From: Mycobacterium sp.
Lineage (GTDB): Bacteria; Actinomycetota; Actinomycetes; Mycobacteriales; Mycobacteriaceae
NCBI RefSeq assembly: GCF_019247615.1
Contig: NZ_JAFBAT010000027.1
Coordinates: 1-44,945 of the forward strand
Length of the DNA: 44,945 nt
Direction of reading: 5' to 3'
Made by a program: the position numbers and the translations under genes. Shown here piece by piece: positions 32,037-44,945 of the stretch. Below the pieces are notes generated by a model, which saw nothing but the letters and a program-made list of their open reading frames with translations, was not told the origin of the DNA and made no database searches. Positions within the stretch are counted from its first letter, which is position 1. Each line of letters begins with the position of its first letter.

Positions 32037-33599
32037 TCAGTGCGCTCGGGCCGGGTTTGTCTCGGCCTGCTGCTCGGGCACTTCCGGTTCTTCGGCATGC
32101 TCTTTGCGGCCGCCGACCAGCAGGCCCAGCAGCGCTCCCACCACACAGATGCCGACCGTGACCTTGAAGATGTCGCCGTACATCTCGGCGAACGCCTGGA
32201 GGTACAGGGTTGCCTGGGCGGCCACCCGCTCGAACAGGGTGGCATTGGGGGGGATCGCCGCCGTCAGCCCCGCCACGATCTGGTTGAACCGGTAGAACCC
32301 CCAGGCCGTCAGCGCGGCGATACCGATCAACATCCCCGTCATGCGGGCCACCACCACGGACGCCGAGGCGATGCCGTGTTGCGCGGCCGGGACCACCCGC
32401 AGCGCGGCCGACGACAGCGGCCCGATCACCAGGCCGAGTCCAAGACCGGCCACCAGCAGGTCGGCGTGCAAGGCCGGCACGCTGAACAACCCGAAGATGT
32501 TGTGCCGGTGCTCCATCACGTCTTCGCGCCAGTAGTGGATCAGCCAGTACCCGTAGGCGGCGATGAGCAACCCGATGAAGGTCATCAACCGGTCGCCGAT
32601 CCGGGTGGCGATCCACCCGCCCAGCACGGCGCCGACCGGCAGCGCGATGAGGAACCACAGCAGCAACCCGGCGGCCTGATTCTGGTTCATCTGCAGCACG
32701 CCCTGCCCGAACAGCTCCACGTCGACCAGCGTCACCATCAGCGCCGCACCCGCGGCCAGCGAGGCGCCCAGGGCGGCGAGGAAGGGGCGGAAATGCACGC
32801 CGGTCGGATCGATCAGCCGGGTGCGCGAGAAGCGCTCCCACACCACGAACGCCACCGCGGCGATAACGGCCCCGATCACCAACGGCAGCCCGTAGCTCGG
32901 CAGCACCTGCTTGCCGTCGGGGTTGGGGTTGTACAGCCCGATCACGGCGAGACCCAGCGCGATGGCCAGCAGCAGGCCGCCGACCAGGTCGATGCGCTCC
33001 GGCTCATCGGTGCGTTCCCGCGGCGGCAAGCTGAACTGGATCATCGCCATGGCGATCAGGGTGAGCGGCACGTTGATCCAGAACACATACCGCCAGTCGT
33101 GGAACAAATAGACGATAAAGATGCCGTAGAGCGGGCCCAGCACGCTACCGAGCTCCTGCGCGGCGCCGATGCCGCCCAGCACGCCGGCGCGGTTGCGTTT
33201 CGACCAGAGGTCGGCACCCAGGGCCAGGGTGACGGGCAGGAGTGCGCCGCTGGCCACGCCCTGGATGGTTCGGCCGGCGATCAGCAGATGGAAATCACCC
33301 CAATGCCCGGCCAGCGCGGTGATCACCGACCCGACGATGAAAAGCGCGAGGCTGGCCTGCAACAGCAGCTTGCGGCCGAACCGGTCGGAGGCCCGCCCCA
33401 GCAGCGGCATGGCCGCGATGTAGCCCAGCAGGTACATCGTGACGATCCAGGTGATGCGCTGCAGCTGGTTAATCGGAATCCCGACGTCGTGCATGATGTC
33501 GCGCATGATCGTGACCACGACATAGGTGTCGAGGGCGCCCAGCAGTACCGCGAGGCTGCCCGCGCTGATGGCGACGCGGCGTCCCGCCTGCGCTCTCAC
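32037..33599 (-). CDS. p55: Major facilitator efflux pump P55 (Rv1410c-like)
   Basis: A 520-residue drug:H+ antiporter family protein with about 14 transmembrane helices. The motif A loop [10 protein letters not shown] lies between helices 2 and 3, and [12 protein letters not shown] is in helix 1. In M. tuberculosis, P55 works with LprG to export triacylglycerides and affects drug tolerance. The chosen GTG at 33599 lies inside the lprG stop (GTGA) and gives the conserved [21 protein letters not shown] start nearly exactly. The longer open frame to 33728 is inside lprG. The cytosolic C-terminal tail is Glu/Gln-rich. Confidence 0.94.
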   Translation of the reverse strand: MRAQAGRRVAISAGSLAVLLGALDTYVVVTIMRDIMHDVGIPINQLQRITWIVTMYLLGYIAAMPLLGRASDRFGRKLLLQASLALFIVGSVITALAGHWGDFHLLIAGRTIQGVASGALLPVTLALGADLWSKRNRAGVLGGIGAAQELGSVLGPLYGIFIVYLFHDWRYVFWINVPLTLIAMAMIQFSLPPRERTDEPERIDLVGGLLLAIALGLAVIGLYNPNPDGKQVLPSYGLPLVIGAVIAAVAFVVWERFSRTRLIDPTGVHFRPFLAALGASLAAGAALMVTLVDVELFGQGVLQMNQNQAAGLLLWFLIALPVGAVLGGWIATRIGDRLMTFIGLLIAAYGYWLIHYWREDVMEHRHNIFGLFSVPALHADLLVAGLGLGLVIGPLSSAALRVVPAAQHGIASASVVVARMTGMLIGIAALTAWGFYRFNQIVAGLTAAIPPNATLFERVAAQATLYLQAFAEMYGDIFKVTVGICVVGALLGLLVGGRKEHAEEPEVPEQQAETNPARAH

Positions 33600-34303
33600 G
33601 AGGTCACCGGGGGCTTCGTGACGTTGACCGCCTGGCCCCAATTGGAGAACGTCATCTGAACCGAGTTGCCGGAGCTCTTCTGCAAACTGGCCTGGACGAG
33701 CTGGTGGTCGCCGGTCTCCTGGATCCACACCGTAGCCGGCACCGGCTGCGTCGCGTTGAACGGCGGCGCGAGCTTGTTCACCGCGTCCGCCGAGACGTTT
33801 CCGCTGATCTTGATCGTCGTCTGCCCGTTGATGGTTTCGCGGCCCTCGGCCTTGGCGTTGGTGAAGTTGTTCAGCGCGTTTGCCAAGCCGGAGTCCGGAT
33901 TCAGGATCACCGAGGGATCGTAGATGTCGGAGGCCTTACCGAAATCGCTCCACTTGTTCGGCGTGAGGGTGGCGTACAGGTCGCCGTCGACGACGACGAA
34001 GTCCAGTTGCACGTCGGCTCCCCCTAGCGTGACGGTGGCGTTGCCTTGCGCGGCGGTGGCCGGTGCGGTGGTGAGGTCACCGGTGAGGACCTTGATTGGC
34101 ATGCCCGTGATCTTGCCGTTCACCGTTAACACGAGATGGCCACTCTTGACGTTCTTGGTGGTTTCGGCGGATTGCTTGACCAGTGTGGTGGCGTCGGGCA
34201 GCGGGCCCCCGCTCTGCTTCGAACCTGACGAGCACCCGGCGATGGCAGCGGTGGCAAGGGTCAGGGAAGCGAGCACGGCAAAGAGACGGTGGCGGGTGTG
34301 CAT
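33596..34303 (-). CDS. lprG: Lipoprotein LprG
   Basis: A 235-residue lipoprotein of the periplasmic LppX/LprAFG fold, which carries triacylated lipids in a hydrophobic pocket. The signal peptide ends in the lipobox IAGC with the acylated Cys24, followed by a Ser/Gly linker. Typical segments are [30 protein letters not shown] and [18 protein letters not shown]. Two ATGs nine bases apart are possible. The second (34303) is chosen because the first (34312) lies inside a TACGAT box placed exactly as a leaderless promoter for the second. It is co-translated with p55. Confidence 0.94.
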   Translation of the reverse strand: MHTRHRLFAVLASLTLATAAIAGCSSGSKQSGGPLPDATTLVKQSAETTKNVKSGHLVLTVNGKITGMPIKVLTGDLTTAPATAAQGNATVTLGGADVQLDFVVVDGDLYATLTPNKWSDFGKASDIYDPSVILNPDSGLANALNNFTNAKAEGRETINGQTTIKISGNVSADAVNKLAPPFNATQPVPATVWIQETGDHQLVQASLQKSSGNSVQMTFSNWGQAVNVTKPPVTS

Positions 34304-34310
34304 ACCCTGC

Positions 34311-34316
34311 ATCGTA
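34311..34316 (-). promoter_or_regulatory. Putative -10 box, leaderless lprG start
   Basis: TACGAT (minus strand) stands 7 bases before the ATG at 34303 and contains part of the alternative ATG at 34312. The divergent ribE -10 box is 60 bases away. Confidence 0.55.
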
Positions 34317-34375
34317 GAGGGTGCCGGTTAGCGGCCCCCCGAACGCGGGACCCGCTTCGCCCGTCGTCCACGCAT

Positions 34376-34381
34376 TAACCT
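34376..34381 (+). promoter_or_regulatory. Putative -10 box, leaderless ribE start
   Basis: TAACCT lies 6 bases before the ATG at 34388 with no Shine-Dalgarno. I see no FMN riboswitch sequence upstream. Confidence 0.55.
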
Positions 34382-34387
34382 GGTGCG

Positions 34388-35044
34388 ATGTTCACCGGAA
34401 TTGTCGAGGAACTCGGGGAGGTGACCGGCCGCGACGTCCTCACCGACGCCGCGCGCCTGACGATTCGGGGGCCCGTGGTGACCGCCGACGCCGCCCACGG
34501 TGATTCGATCGCCGTCAACGGGGTGTGTCTGACTGTGGCCGAGTTGTTGCCGGACGCCCGATTCACCGCCGACGTCATGGGCGAAACCTTGAACAGATCC
34601 AATCTCGGGGAATTGCACGTGGGCAGCCGGGTGAACCTGGAGCGCGCCGCGGCGGTCAACAGCCGGCTCGGGGGGCACATCGTCCAAGGCCACGTGGACG
34701 GTACCGGCCGAGTGGTGGCTCGTTCACCCTCCGAGCATTGGGAGGTGGTGCGCATCGAGATGCCGGCGGCGGTGGCCCGCTACGTCGTCGAGAAGGGATC
34801 GATCACTGTCGACGGGGTGTCCCTGACGGTCTCGGGGCTGGGCGCCGAACCGCGCGACTGGTTCGAGGTATCGCTCATCCCGACGACGCGGGAACTGACC
34901 ACGCTGGGCGGTGCTCCGGTCGGAACGCGGGTGAACCTCGAAGTGGACGTCATCGCCAAGTATGTCGAGCGGTTACTTACTCGCGGTGGCTCCGCGCCCC
35001 GCGCCGCAGAATCCGCGCCCCAGAACACTTTTCGACACATGTAG
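34388..35044 (+). CDS. ribE: Riboflavin synthase alpha subunit
   Basis: A 218-residue enzyme that dismutates two lumazines into riboflavin. It has two homologous lumazine-binding barrels: MFTGIVEELGEV with VNGVCLTV, and GHIVQGHVDGTG with TVDGVSLTVSGLG. The catalytic segment ETLNRSNLGEL is present. M. tuberculosis has about 201 residues from memory; here the normal end KYVERLL is followed by about 18 extra residues, TRGGSAPRAAESAPQNTF and a few more, with no homology I recognise. This extension runs toward the PE_PGRS relic and may mark a recombination joint. The gene is called ribC in some mycobacterial annotations. Confidence 0.94.
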   Translation: MFTGIVEELGEVTGRDVLTDAARLTIRGPVVTADAAHGDSIAVNGVCLTVAELLPDARFTADVMGETLNRSNLGELHVGSRVNLERAAAVNSRLGGHIVQGHVDGTGRVVARSPSEHWEVVRIEMPAAVARYVVEKGSITVDGVSLTVSGLGAEPRDWFEVSLIPTTRELTTLGGAPVGTRVNLEVDVIAKYVERLLTRGGSAPRAAESAPQNTFRHM

Positions 35045-35140
35045 AGCAAAACGCGGAATGCTGGGCTGAAACCCGCGTACTCTCATAGAGCTTTCACATA
35101 AATCCCGGTAGCGATGTGTCGACGGCGTGGCGGAGTAGCG

Positions 35141-36003
35141 ATGTCGTATCTCGTGGCGGTTCCCAGGGTTCGTGGCTTCGGCGGCGTCGGATCTGGCGGG
35201 CATCGGCTCGGGGCTGACCGCGGCGAATGCGGCGGCGGCGCCGTCCACGACCGCGGTGGTGGCGGCGGCGGGTGATGAGGTGTCGGCGGCGATCGCATCG
35301 CTATTTTCCACTCATGCGCAGGCTTTTCAGGCGTTCGGTGCGCAGGCGGCGGCGGCGGTTCATGCCTAGTTCGTGCAGACGATGAATGCCGCCGGGAGCG
35401 CCTACGCGGGCACCGAAGCGGCTAACGCCCCTGCATTGCAGAACACTGGCAAGACGTGCGGGCGGTGATCAATGCGCCCACCAACTTCCTGTTGGGGACC
35501 CCTTTGATCGGCAAGGGGGCCAACGGGGCGCCGGGGACCGGGCAAAACGGGGGGCCGGGCGGGCTGTTGTTCGGGCCCGGCGGTGACGGCGGGTCAGGTG
35601 CGCCTGGGCAGCCCGGCGGCAAGGGCGGCACGCTTGGTTTGTCGGCAACGGCGGCCGAGGCGGCGCCGGCGGGGCCGGCACCACGGGCTCCGCGGCCAAC
35701 GGCACCAACGGCGGCAACGGCGGGGTCGGCGGTACCGGGGGCAATCCCGGCAACAACGGCAACAGGGGCTCGACCAACACCGGTGCTGTCGGCAGCGGCG
35801 GTTTCGCCGACAGCAACGGCGGTGGTGGCGGCGGCGGAGTCGCTGTCGGAGGCGACTTGAGCGGTTTCGCCGGCGGCGGCATTGGCGGCAATGGGCGGCT
35901 AGCGCTGCCGGACCAACCCCAAGCGCACTTTTGGCCGCAGCGGCGGCGTGCCGCTGCGGCCAAAAGCCCTAATTTTTCAGATCAGCTGGTTATTCGTTCC
36001 TGA
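35141..36003 (+). pseudogene. Decayed PE_PGRS gene
   Basis: The pieces of a PE_PGRS protein occur in order but in three frames. MSYLVAV starts at 35141. An extra C in the CCC run at 35162-35164 shifts the frame into FVASAASDLAGIGSGL, the PE domain. A TAG at 35367-35369 interrupts it after AAAVHA. The same frame continues [20 protein letters not shown]. Near 35445-35460 the frame changes again to [20 protein letters not shown], the PE-PGRS linker. Near 35638 it changes once more to [14 protein letters not shown] and a short Gly-Gly-Asn PGRS. The final frame stays open to 36003 through the hairpin. At least four lesions make it a clear pseudogene. Confidence 0.9.
35928..35966. terminator. 17-bp perfect hairpin, likely bidirectional terminator
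   Basis: CTTTTGGCCGCAGCGGC is followed by a 5-base loop (GGCGT) and its exact complement. The T run on one side and A run on the other give a U-like tail for both strands, and TTTTT follows at 35973-35977. It lies between the PE_PGRS relic and the convergent secreted-protein gene, where a two-way terminator is expected. Confidence 0.75.
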
Positions 36004-36390
36004 TCAGAGAGGGGTCCAAGCCCCGTTGTTCCAGAATCCCCAACCATTCGCGTCGGCGTTCCATACGACCTGTGCCCATGGCGCCCACACCGGTGGCGGC
36101 GGCATCGGCCGCGCCCACGGCGGCGGCGCACCATAACCGGCCGGGCCGCCGTAGTTGTCGTCCCAGTCACGGCAGTTGTTCCAGTTCTGGTAGGGGCCCA
36201 AGCCCGGGTCCCACTGGTCGCCCGGGCACCAGTGGTGGTGGTACATCGGTGCGGGAGGCGGCGCGGCCTGGGCGGCACCCGCTGTCAGGCCGAGCATGCC
36301 CGCGGCCACGCCACCGGCCGCCAGCGCGCCCGTGCACAGTCGAAGCCACGGCCGTGATTGCTTGGTGGTGTTCGATTCGTTGATGGTCAT
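36004..36390 (-). CDS. Small secreted Trp/Pro/Asn-rich protein
   Basis: A 128-residue exported protein. The signal peptide ([15 protein letters not shown] to AAQAA) is cut at about residue 43. The mature part starts with a Pro/His run ([11 protein letters not shown]), then [19 protein letters not shown] with two Cys likely to form a disulfide, and ends in Trp-rich [10 protein letters not shown]. Similar small CPG-xx-WDP proteins are common in mycobacteria; their role is unknown to me. The start ATG at 36390 (TINES) is preferred, with 36402 also possible. The 252 bases from here to ribA2 hold a short 6-bp GCCCTG/CAGGGC hairpin but no recognisable gene. Confidence 0.75.
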   Translation of the reverse strand: MTINESNTTKQSRPWLRLCTGALAAGGVAAGMLGLTAGAAQAAPPPAPMYHHHWCPGDQWDPGLGPYQNWNNCRDWDDNYGGPAGYGAPPPWARPMPPPPVWAPWAQVVWNADANGWGFWNNGAWTPL

Positions 36391-36642
36391 GCCCCAGCCC
36401 ATTCCCCGTGCGATTTTCCCAAAACCACCTTCCCGGCGTGGCTGCCAACTTCAAATGCCACGCTTAACCGGGGCACAGGTGACGCTTACGTCGGTCGCGC
36501 CGCCTTGCGCGGCCTCGTTTGCCCTGGTCAGGGCCAGCTTGGGCACGTGCCACGTTGTTGCAATAACGGCGGCGCCGAGGTAGTTCATACTGAGTGCAAC
36601 ACCTGGGTCCCCGCGGGGCCGTACGACAGCAAGGCAGCAGAG

Positions 36643-38869
<2,227 letters not shown>

Positions 38870-38957
38870 CTACCTGAGGCTTCGACCGACGCTCTCACCG
38901 TCCTCAGGGTCAGCTCTCACCTCGTTCCGAGCTGCGGATGCGACCGTGGACGCGACC

Positions 38958-39353
38958 ATGAGAAACGTTGCCATGACGGCGGTGATCGGTGTTCTCGTCG
39001 CCGCCGAGTCGTTGACCGCGCCGGCGGCCCGCGCAGATATCGATTTCTACTGCAGGCCGGGGTGCTGGGGTGCCATCGCGGCGTCCTCGTCGACCGGAGA
39101 AGAGGCCATCCGGCTCAACTATCGGACTCGCCATGAGGCGGAGGATGCGGCCGTCCTGTGGTGTGACGTCGCCGGCAAGACCAACGACTGCCAGGTGGTC
39201 ACATCGGGACTGGGCTGTCTCGCGATCGCGGATAGCAGCGACGGGAAGACCGTCGCGGGGCGAGTCGCGTTCAGCCTGGACGCCGCCGATGCGGCGGCCC
39301 TGGACGGGGCGGGACCCGGATCGACTATCGGCCTTCACGACTGCAATGGCTGA
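38958..39353 (+). CDS. Small secreted DUF4189-like protein
   Basis: A 131-residue exported protein. The signal peptide runs to about AARA (residue 26). The mature part resembles DUF4189: CWGAIAASSSTGEEA, NYRTRHEAEDAAVLWC, NDCQVVTSGLGCLAIADS, with Cys residues placed for two to three disulfides. Proteins of this type are common in mycobacterial secretomes, with no defined activity. The frame also has a GTG at 38946; the ATG at 38958 gives a better signal peptide, but neither has a strong ribosome site. It lies where M. tuberculosis has lprH and the lectin gene Rv1419 (from memory), neither of which is seen here. Confidence 0.78.
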   Translation: MRNVAMTAVIGVLVAAESLTAPAARADIDFYCRPGCWGAIAASSSTGEEAIRLNYRTRHEAEDAAVLWCDVAGKTNDCQVVTSGLGCLAIADSSDGKTVAGRVAFSLDAADAAALDGAGPGSTIGLHDCNG

Positions 39354-39371
39354 CGGCGATCGGCCGACTAT

Positions 39372-39377
39372 TAGCCT
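39372..39377 (+). promoter_or_regulatory. Putative -10 box, leaderless uvrC start
   Basis: TAGCCT lies 6 bases before the GTG of uvrC. I do not see an SOS (LexA) box in the surrounding sequence. Confidence 0.55.
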
Positions 39378-39383
39378 GGTGAG

Positions 39384-41327
39384 GTGCCAGATCCCGCCAC
39401 ATATCGCCCCGCGCCCGGGTCCATTCCGGTCGAGCCGGGCGTCTACCGATTCCGGGACCTGCGCGGGCGGGTCATCTACGTCGGCAAGGCCAAGAGCCTG
39501 CGAAGCAGGCTGACGTCCTACTTCACCGACATCGCCGGCTTGCACCCGCGCACCCGGCAGATGGTGACCACCGCGGCCAAGGTCGAGTGGACGGTGGTCA
39601 ACACCGAAGTCGAGGCGCTGCAGCTGGAGTACAACTGGATCAAGGAGTTCGATCCGCGCTTCAACGTCCGCTACCGCGACGACAAGTCGTACCCGGTACT
39701 GGCCGTCACCCTCAACGAGGAGTTTCCCCGGCTGATGGTCTACCGCGGCCCGCGGCGCAAGGGTGTGCGGTATTTCGGCCCGTATTCCCACGCCTGGGCG
39801 ATCCGTGAAACGCTGGATTTGCTTACCAGGGTCTTCCCTGCGCGCACCTGCTCGGCCGGCGTGTTCAAGCGGCACAAGCAAATTGACCGCCCGTGCCTGC
39901 TCGGCTACATCGACAAGTGCTCGGCGCCGTGTATCGGCAGGGTCAGCCCCGAGCAGCATCGCCACATCGTGGAAGACTTCTGCGACTTCTTGTCCGGCAA
40001 GACCGATCGGTTTGCCCGGGAACTGGAACAACAAATGAACGCCGCGTCCGAGCAGCTCGATTTCGAACGGGCAGCACGGCTCCGCGACGACCTTTCCGCG
40101 CTCAAGCGTGCCATGGAGAAGCAGGCCGTCGTGCTCGGTGACGGCACGGACGCCGACGTGGTGGCCTTCGCCGACGACGAGTTGGAGGCGGCGGTGCAGG
40201 TGTTCCACGTCCGCGGCGGCCGGGTTCGCGGCCAGCGCGGCTGGATCGTCGAAAAGTCTGCGGACCCAGGCGATTCGGGTGAGGAGCAGTTGGTCGAGCA
40301 GTTCTTGACGCAGTTCTATGGCGAGCAGGCGGAGCTGGACGGCGCGGCCGACGAATCCACCAATCCGGTGCCCCGGGAAGTGCTGGTGCCGTGTCTGCCG
40401 TCCAATGCCGACGAATTGGCCAGCTGGCTGACCGGCCTGCGTGGATCGCGGGTGACGCTGCGCGTGCCGCGACGCGGGGACAAGCGCGCGCTGGCCGAGA
40501 CCGTGCAGCGCAACGCGAAAGAGGCGCTGCAGCAACACAAGCTGAAACGCGCCGGCGACTTCAACGCCAGATCTGCTGCACTGCAAAGTATTCAGGACGC
40601 CTTGGGCTTGGCTCATGCCCCACTGCGGATAGAATGCGTCGACATCAGCCACGTGCAGGGCACCGATGTGGTTGCCTCGCTGGTGGTATTCGAGGATGGT
40701 CTGCCGCGCAAATCCGACTACCGCCACTTCGCCATCCGCGAGGCCGCCGGCCACGGACGCTCCGACGACGTCGCCTCCATCGCCGAGGTGACCCGACGCC
40801 GGTTCCTGCGGCACCTGAACGATCAGGCGGATCCGAATATGCTTGCCCCGGAGGGAAAGTCGCGCCGGTTCGCCTATCCGCCCAACCTGTATGTCGTCGA
40901 CGGCGGCGCGCCCCAGGTCAACGCGGCCAGCGGCGTGCTCGACGAACTCGGTGTCACCGACGTCGCGGTGATCGGCTTGGCGAAGCGGCTGGAAGAGATA
41001 TGGGTGCCCTCCGAGCCGGACCCGGTCATCATGCCGCGCAACAGCGAGGGACTCTATCTCTTGCAGCGGGTCCGCGACGAGGCGCACCGGTTCGCGATCA
41101 CCTACCATCGCAGCAAGCGATCCAAGCGAATGACCGCCTCGGCGCTGGATTCGGTGCCAGGATTGGGAGAGCATCGTCGCAAGGCGCTGGTAACCCACTT
41201 CGGATCGATAGCCCGCCTCAAGGAGGCCACCGTCGAACAGATCACCGCTGTTCCGGGTATCGGCGTGGCCACCGCCACGGCCGTCCTCGAGGCGCTGCGG
41301 CCGACGCAACGGAACAATTCGGGATGA
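39384..41327 (+). CDS. uvrC: Excinuclease ABC subunit C
   Basis: A 647-residue dual endonuclease of nucleotide excision repair. In order: the GIY-YIG nuclease that cuts 3' of damage ([25 protein letters not shown], about 15-95); four Cys typical of the Fe-S-binding UvrC region ([24 protein letters not shown]); the UVR UvrB-binding motif (about 205-240); the RNase H-like 5' nuclease ([30 protein letters not shown]); and the C-terminal (HhH)2 domain ([28 protein letters not shown]). All catalytic motifs look intact. It overlaps rapZ by four bases and so heads a four-gene unit. Confidence 0.96.
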   Translation: MPDPATYRPAPGSIPVEPGVYRFRDLRGRVIYVGKAKSLRSRLTSYFTDIAGLHPRTRQMVTTAAKVEWTVVNTEVEALQLEYNWIKEFDPRFNVRYRDDKSYPVLAVTLNEEFPRLMVYRGPRRKGVRYFGPYSHAWAIRETLDLLTRVFPARTCSAGVFKRHKQIDRPCLLGYIDKCSAPCIGRVSPEQHRHIVEDFCDFLSGKTDRFARELEQQMNAASEQLDFERAARLRDDLSALKRAMEKQAVVLGDGTDADVVAFADDELEAAVQVFHVRGGRVRGQRGWIVEKSADPGDSGEEQLVEQFLTQFYGEQAELDGAADESTNPVPREVLVPCLPSNADELASWLTGLRGSRVTLRVPRRGDKRALAETVQRNAKEALQQHKLKRAGDFNARSAALQSIQDALGLAHAPLRIECVDISHVQGTDVVASLVVFEDGLPRKSDYRHFAIREAAGHGRSDDVASIAEVTRRRFLRHLNDQADPNMLAPEGKSRRFAYPPNLYVVDGGAPQVNAASGVLDELGVTDVAVIGLAKRLEEIWVPSEPDPVIMPRNSEGLYLLQRVRDEAHRFAITYHRSKRSKRMTASALDSVPGLGEHRRKALVTHFGSIARLKEATVEQITAVPGIGVATATAVLEALRPTQRNNSG

Positions 41328-42247
41328 CGAGGCACGGTGACGTGACGGAGGGCCACCCGGGCGATGCCTACCCTGAGGACGGAGCCGGCATCGACGTCGT
41401 TCTGGTGACGGGATTGTCGGGCGCCGGACGAGGTACCGCGGCCAAGGTGCTCGAGGATCTCGGCTGGTACGTCGCCGACAATCTGCCACCCCAGTTGATC
41501 ACCCGGATGGTGGATTTCGGGCTCGCGGCGGGCTCGCGGATCACCCAGCTGGCGGTCGTGATGGACGTGCGGTCGCGCGGATTCACCGGCGACCTCGACG
41601 AGGTGCGAAACGAGCTGGCCACCCGCAACATCACCCCTCGCGTGGTGTTCATGGAGGCGTCCGACGACATGCTGGTGCGCCGCTACGAGCAGAATCGTCG
41701 CAGCCACCCGCTGCAGGGCACGCAGACCCTGGCCGAGGGCATTGCCGCCGAGCGCAAGATGCTGGCCCCCGTTCGGGCCACCGCCGACCTGATCATCGAC
41801 ACGTCGACGCTCTCGGTCCGGGGTCTGCGGGAAAGCATCGAGCGTGCCTTCGGCGGCGACACGGGCGCATCAACCAGCGTCACCGTCGAGTCCTTCGGCT
41901 TCAAGTACGGCCTGCCGATGGACGCGGACATGGTGATGGACGTGCGGTTTCTGCCGAACCCGCACTGGGTGGACGAACTGCGTCCGCTCACCGGCCAGCA
42001 CCCGGCAGTGCGGGACTACGTATTGGACCAGCCGGGCGCGGCCGAGTTTCTCGACGCCTACCATCGACTGCTGAACCTGGTTGTCGACGGCTACCGCCGG
42101 GAAGGCAAGCGCTATATGACGGTCGCCATCGGGTGCACCGGTGGCAAGCATCGCAGCGTCGCGATCGCCGACGCTTTGATGCAGCTGCTGAGCGGCAATC
42201 CCCAACTCGCGGTGCGGGTGCTGCACCGGGATCTGGGCCGCGAATGA
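41324..42247 (+). CDS. rapZ: RapZ/YvcJ-family nucleotide-binding protein (Rv1421-like)
   Basis: A 307-residue P-loop protein. The N-terminal Walker A at residues 30-39 reads [10 protein letters not shown], with Arg and Gly in place of the canonical Lys-Ser; this form occurs in mycobacterial Rv1421 as I remember it. [10 protein letters not shown] follows. The C-terminal domain (about 170-307) has [26 protein letters not shown] and [14 protein letters not shown], which in E. coli RapZ binds GlcN6P and RNA. Here a role in amino-sugar signalling is inferred, because the next gene is yvcK/glmR. The first 22 residues are variable. It overlaps uvrC and yvcK by four bases each. Confidence 0.93.
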   Translation: MTRHGDVTEGHPGDAYPEDGAGIDVVLVTGLSGAGRGTAAKVLEDLGWYVADNLPPQLITRMVDFGLAAGSRITQLAVVMDVRSRGFTGDLDEVRNELATRNITPRVVFMEASDDMLVRRYEQNRRSHPLQGTQTLAEGIAAERKMLAPVRATADLIIDTSTLSVRGLRESIERAFGGDTGASTSVTVESFGFKYGLPMDADMVMDVRFLPNPHWVDELRPLTGQHPAVRDYVLDQPGAAEFLDAYHRLLNLVVDGYRREGKRYMTVAIGCTGGKHRSVAIADALMQLLSGNPQLAVRVLHRDLGRE

Positions 42248-43295
42248 GCGGCGCCATAAGCCAGCCGATAAGTCACAGCATCGTCGCACTGGGGGGCGGG
42301 CACGGCCTGTACGCGACGCTGTCCGCGGCACGCCGACTGACGCCGCATGTCACGGCCGTGGTCACCGTCGCCGACGACGGCGGCTCATCGGGCCGGCTGC
42401 GCACCGAACTCGATGTGGTACCGCCGGGTGATCTCCGAATGGCGTTGGCCGCCTTGGCATCCGACAGCCCGTATGGACGGTTGTGGGCGACCATCCTGCA
42501 GCACCGATTCGGCGGCAGCGGCGCCCTGGCGGGGCACCCGATCGGCAACCTCCTGCTCGCCGGCCTCAACGAGGTGCTGGCCGATCCGGTCGCCGCCCTC
42601 GACGAGATCGGACGCATCCTCGGCGTCAAGGGCAGGGTGCTGCCGATGTGCCCGGTCGCGCTGCAGATCGAGGCCGACGTGTCCGGCCTGGAGGCCGACC
42701 CCCGGATGTTTCGCCTGATCCGGGGCCAGGTGGCGATCGCGACCACCCCGGGCAAGGTGCGGCGGGTGCGGCTGCTGCCGGACAACCCGCCGGCCACCCG
42801 GCAGGCGGTCGACGCCATCATGGCCGCCGACCTGGTGGTGCTCGGGCCCGGATCGTGGTTCACCAGCGTGATCCCGCACGTCCTGGTGCCGGGGCTGGCG
42901 GCGGCGCTGCGGGCCACGACTGCCCGCCGGGCGCTGGTGCTCAACCTGGTGGCCGAGCCGGGGGAGACGGCCGGTTTCTCCGTCGAGCGTCACCTGCATG
43001 TTTTGGCCCAGCATGCGCCCGGCTTCACCGTGCACGACATCATCATCGACGCCGAACGAGTGCCGAGTGAGCGGGAACGCGAGCAACTGCGCCGCACCGC
43101 GACGCTGCTCCAAGCCGACGTCCACTTCGTCGACGTGGCCAGACCTGGTACACCTTTACATGACCCGGGCAAGCTCGCGGCGGCACTGGACGGGGTGCGA
43201 GCCGGCCACGGTGGTGGTTCGGAAGGCCCCATGACCCCTTCGAACAAGACCACGGCACAGATTCCGGTCGACGTTGAAACGAGGGGTGACGACGT

Positions 43296-43305
<10 letters not shown>
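42244..43305 (+). CDS. cuvA: YvcK/GlmR/CuvA-family UDP-sugar-binding regulator
   Basis: A 353-residue Rossmann-fold protein related to CofD. The binding motif [12 protein letters not shown] is at about residues 15-26, followed by [24 protein letters not shown] and [17 protein letters not shown]. Family members bind UDP-GlcNAc and adjust precursor flow to peptidoglycan; the mycobacterial protein (CuvA) localises to growing poles and is phosphorylated. The last 35 residues are Gly/Thr-rich, with TPSNKTTAQ as possible phosphorylation sites (inference). The start overlaps rapZ and the end overlaps whiA. Confidence 0.93.

Positions 43306-44945
<1,640 letters not shown>

Noticed and set aside
36403-36642. 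FMN riboswitch upstream of ribA2
   Set aside because: I looked for the conserved AGGGGCAGGGTG and ACCGGCGGT blocks and did not find them. Only a short GCCCTG/CAGGGC hairpin is present.
36358-36642. N-terminal extension of RibA2 (95 extra codons)
   Set aside because: It has no homology, overlaps the start region of the opposite secreted-protein gene, and the start at 36643 matches the family length.
38910-41489. A very long open frame on the minus strand opposite uvrC (859 codons)
   Set aside because: It mirrors the codon pattern of uvrC, has no recognisable domains, and high G+C genes commonly leave such open antisense frames.

Overview
The window is chromosomal DNA from a slow-growing Mycobacterium outside the tuberculosis complex. 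The evidence is high G+C, gene order matching the pyrR-to-Rv1425 stretch of M. tuberculosis, and marker genes restricted to mycobacteria or nearly so: mihF, CYP132, lprG-P55, a PPE-MPTR gene and a decayed PE_PGRS gene. A living PPE-MPTR gene and a PE_PGRS relic argue against the M. avium complex. I cannot name the species. M. tuberculosis names used here come from memory of that genome, not from a search.

Layout. (1) 1-1.8 kb: an orphan secreted cellulose-binding module and a 13E12-type HNH protein. (2) 1.8-10.6 kb: the complete de novo pyrimidine operon pyrR-pyrB-pyrC-(membrane protein)-carA-carB-pyrF, every junction overlapping by 1-4 bases, preceded by a probable PyrR-binding RNA hairpin. 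(3) 10.6-15.2 kb: a decayed HTH-TOBE regulator, then mihF, gmk, rpoZ, coaBC and metK. (4) 15.3-18.3 kb: a 1012-residue PPE-MPTR protein. (5) 18.4-25.1 kb: an accessory oxidation and hydrolysis block, with a flavin monooxygenase and CYP132 divergent from an AraC regulator, two tandem HSL-type esterases and a YhhN membrane protein. (6) 25.2-32.0 kb: priA (helicase motifs degenerate), a MarR regulator, fmt-rsmB and rpe-ribG. (7) 32.0-36.4 kb: the lprG-P55 lipid export operon, ribE, a PE_PGRS pseudogene, a 17-bp perfect hairpin and a small secreted protein. (8) 36.6-38.9 kb: ribA2-ribH-PH-domain protein. (9) 39.0-44.9 kb: a DUF4189 secreted protein, uvrC-rapZ-yvcK-whiA, and the start of a WS/DGAT acyltransferase cut by the window end.

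The backbone is housekeeping: UMP synthesis, GMP to GDP, CoA and SAM synthesis, riboflavin synthesis (ribG, ribE, ribA2 and ribH, interrupted by lprG-P55 and the PE_PGRS relic), initiator tRNA formylation, rRNA methylation and excision repair. The accessory changes sit at operon joints. Relative to M. tuberculosis as I remember it, the PE/PPE pair after pyrF, the vapBC10 and PE_PGRS25 genes, the methyltransferases flanking the MarR gene, and lprH are absent, and pseudogenes or different small genes lie in some of these places.

I saw no CRISPR array, prophage, insertion sequence or tRNA, and no convincing unknown multi-gene system. The most informative signals are: the PyrR leader; eight start codons with a TANNNT box 6-7 bases upstream, as expected for leaderless mRNAs; short in-frame tandem repeats in CarB, CoaBC and the YhhN protein; the duplicated hairpin at the end of rsmB; the divergent lipI/yhhN start codons that share bases; and two genes caught in decay.
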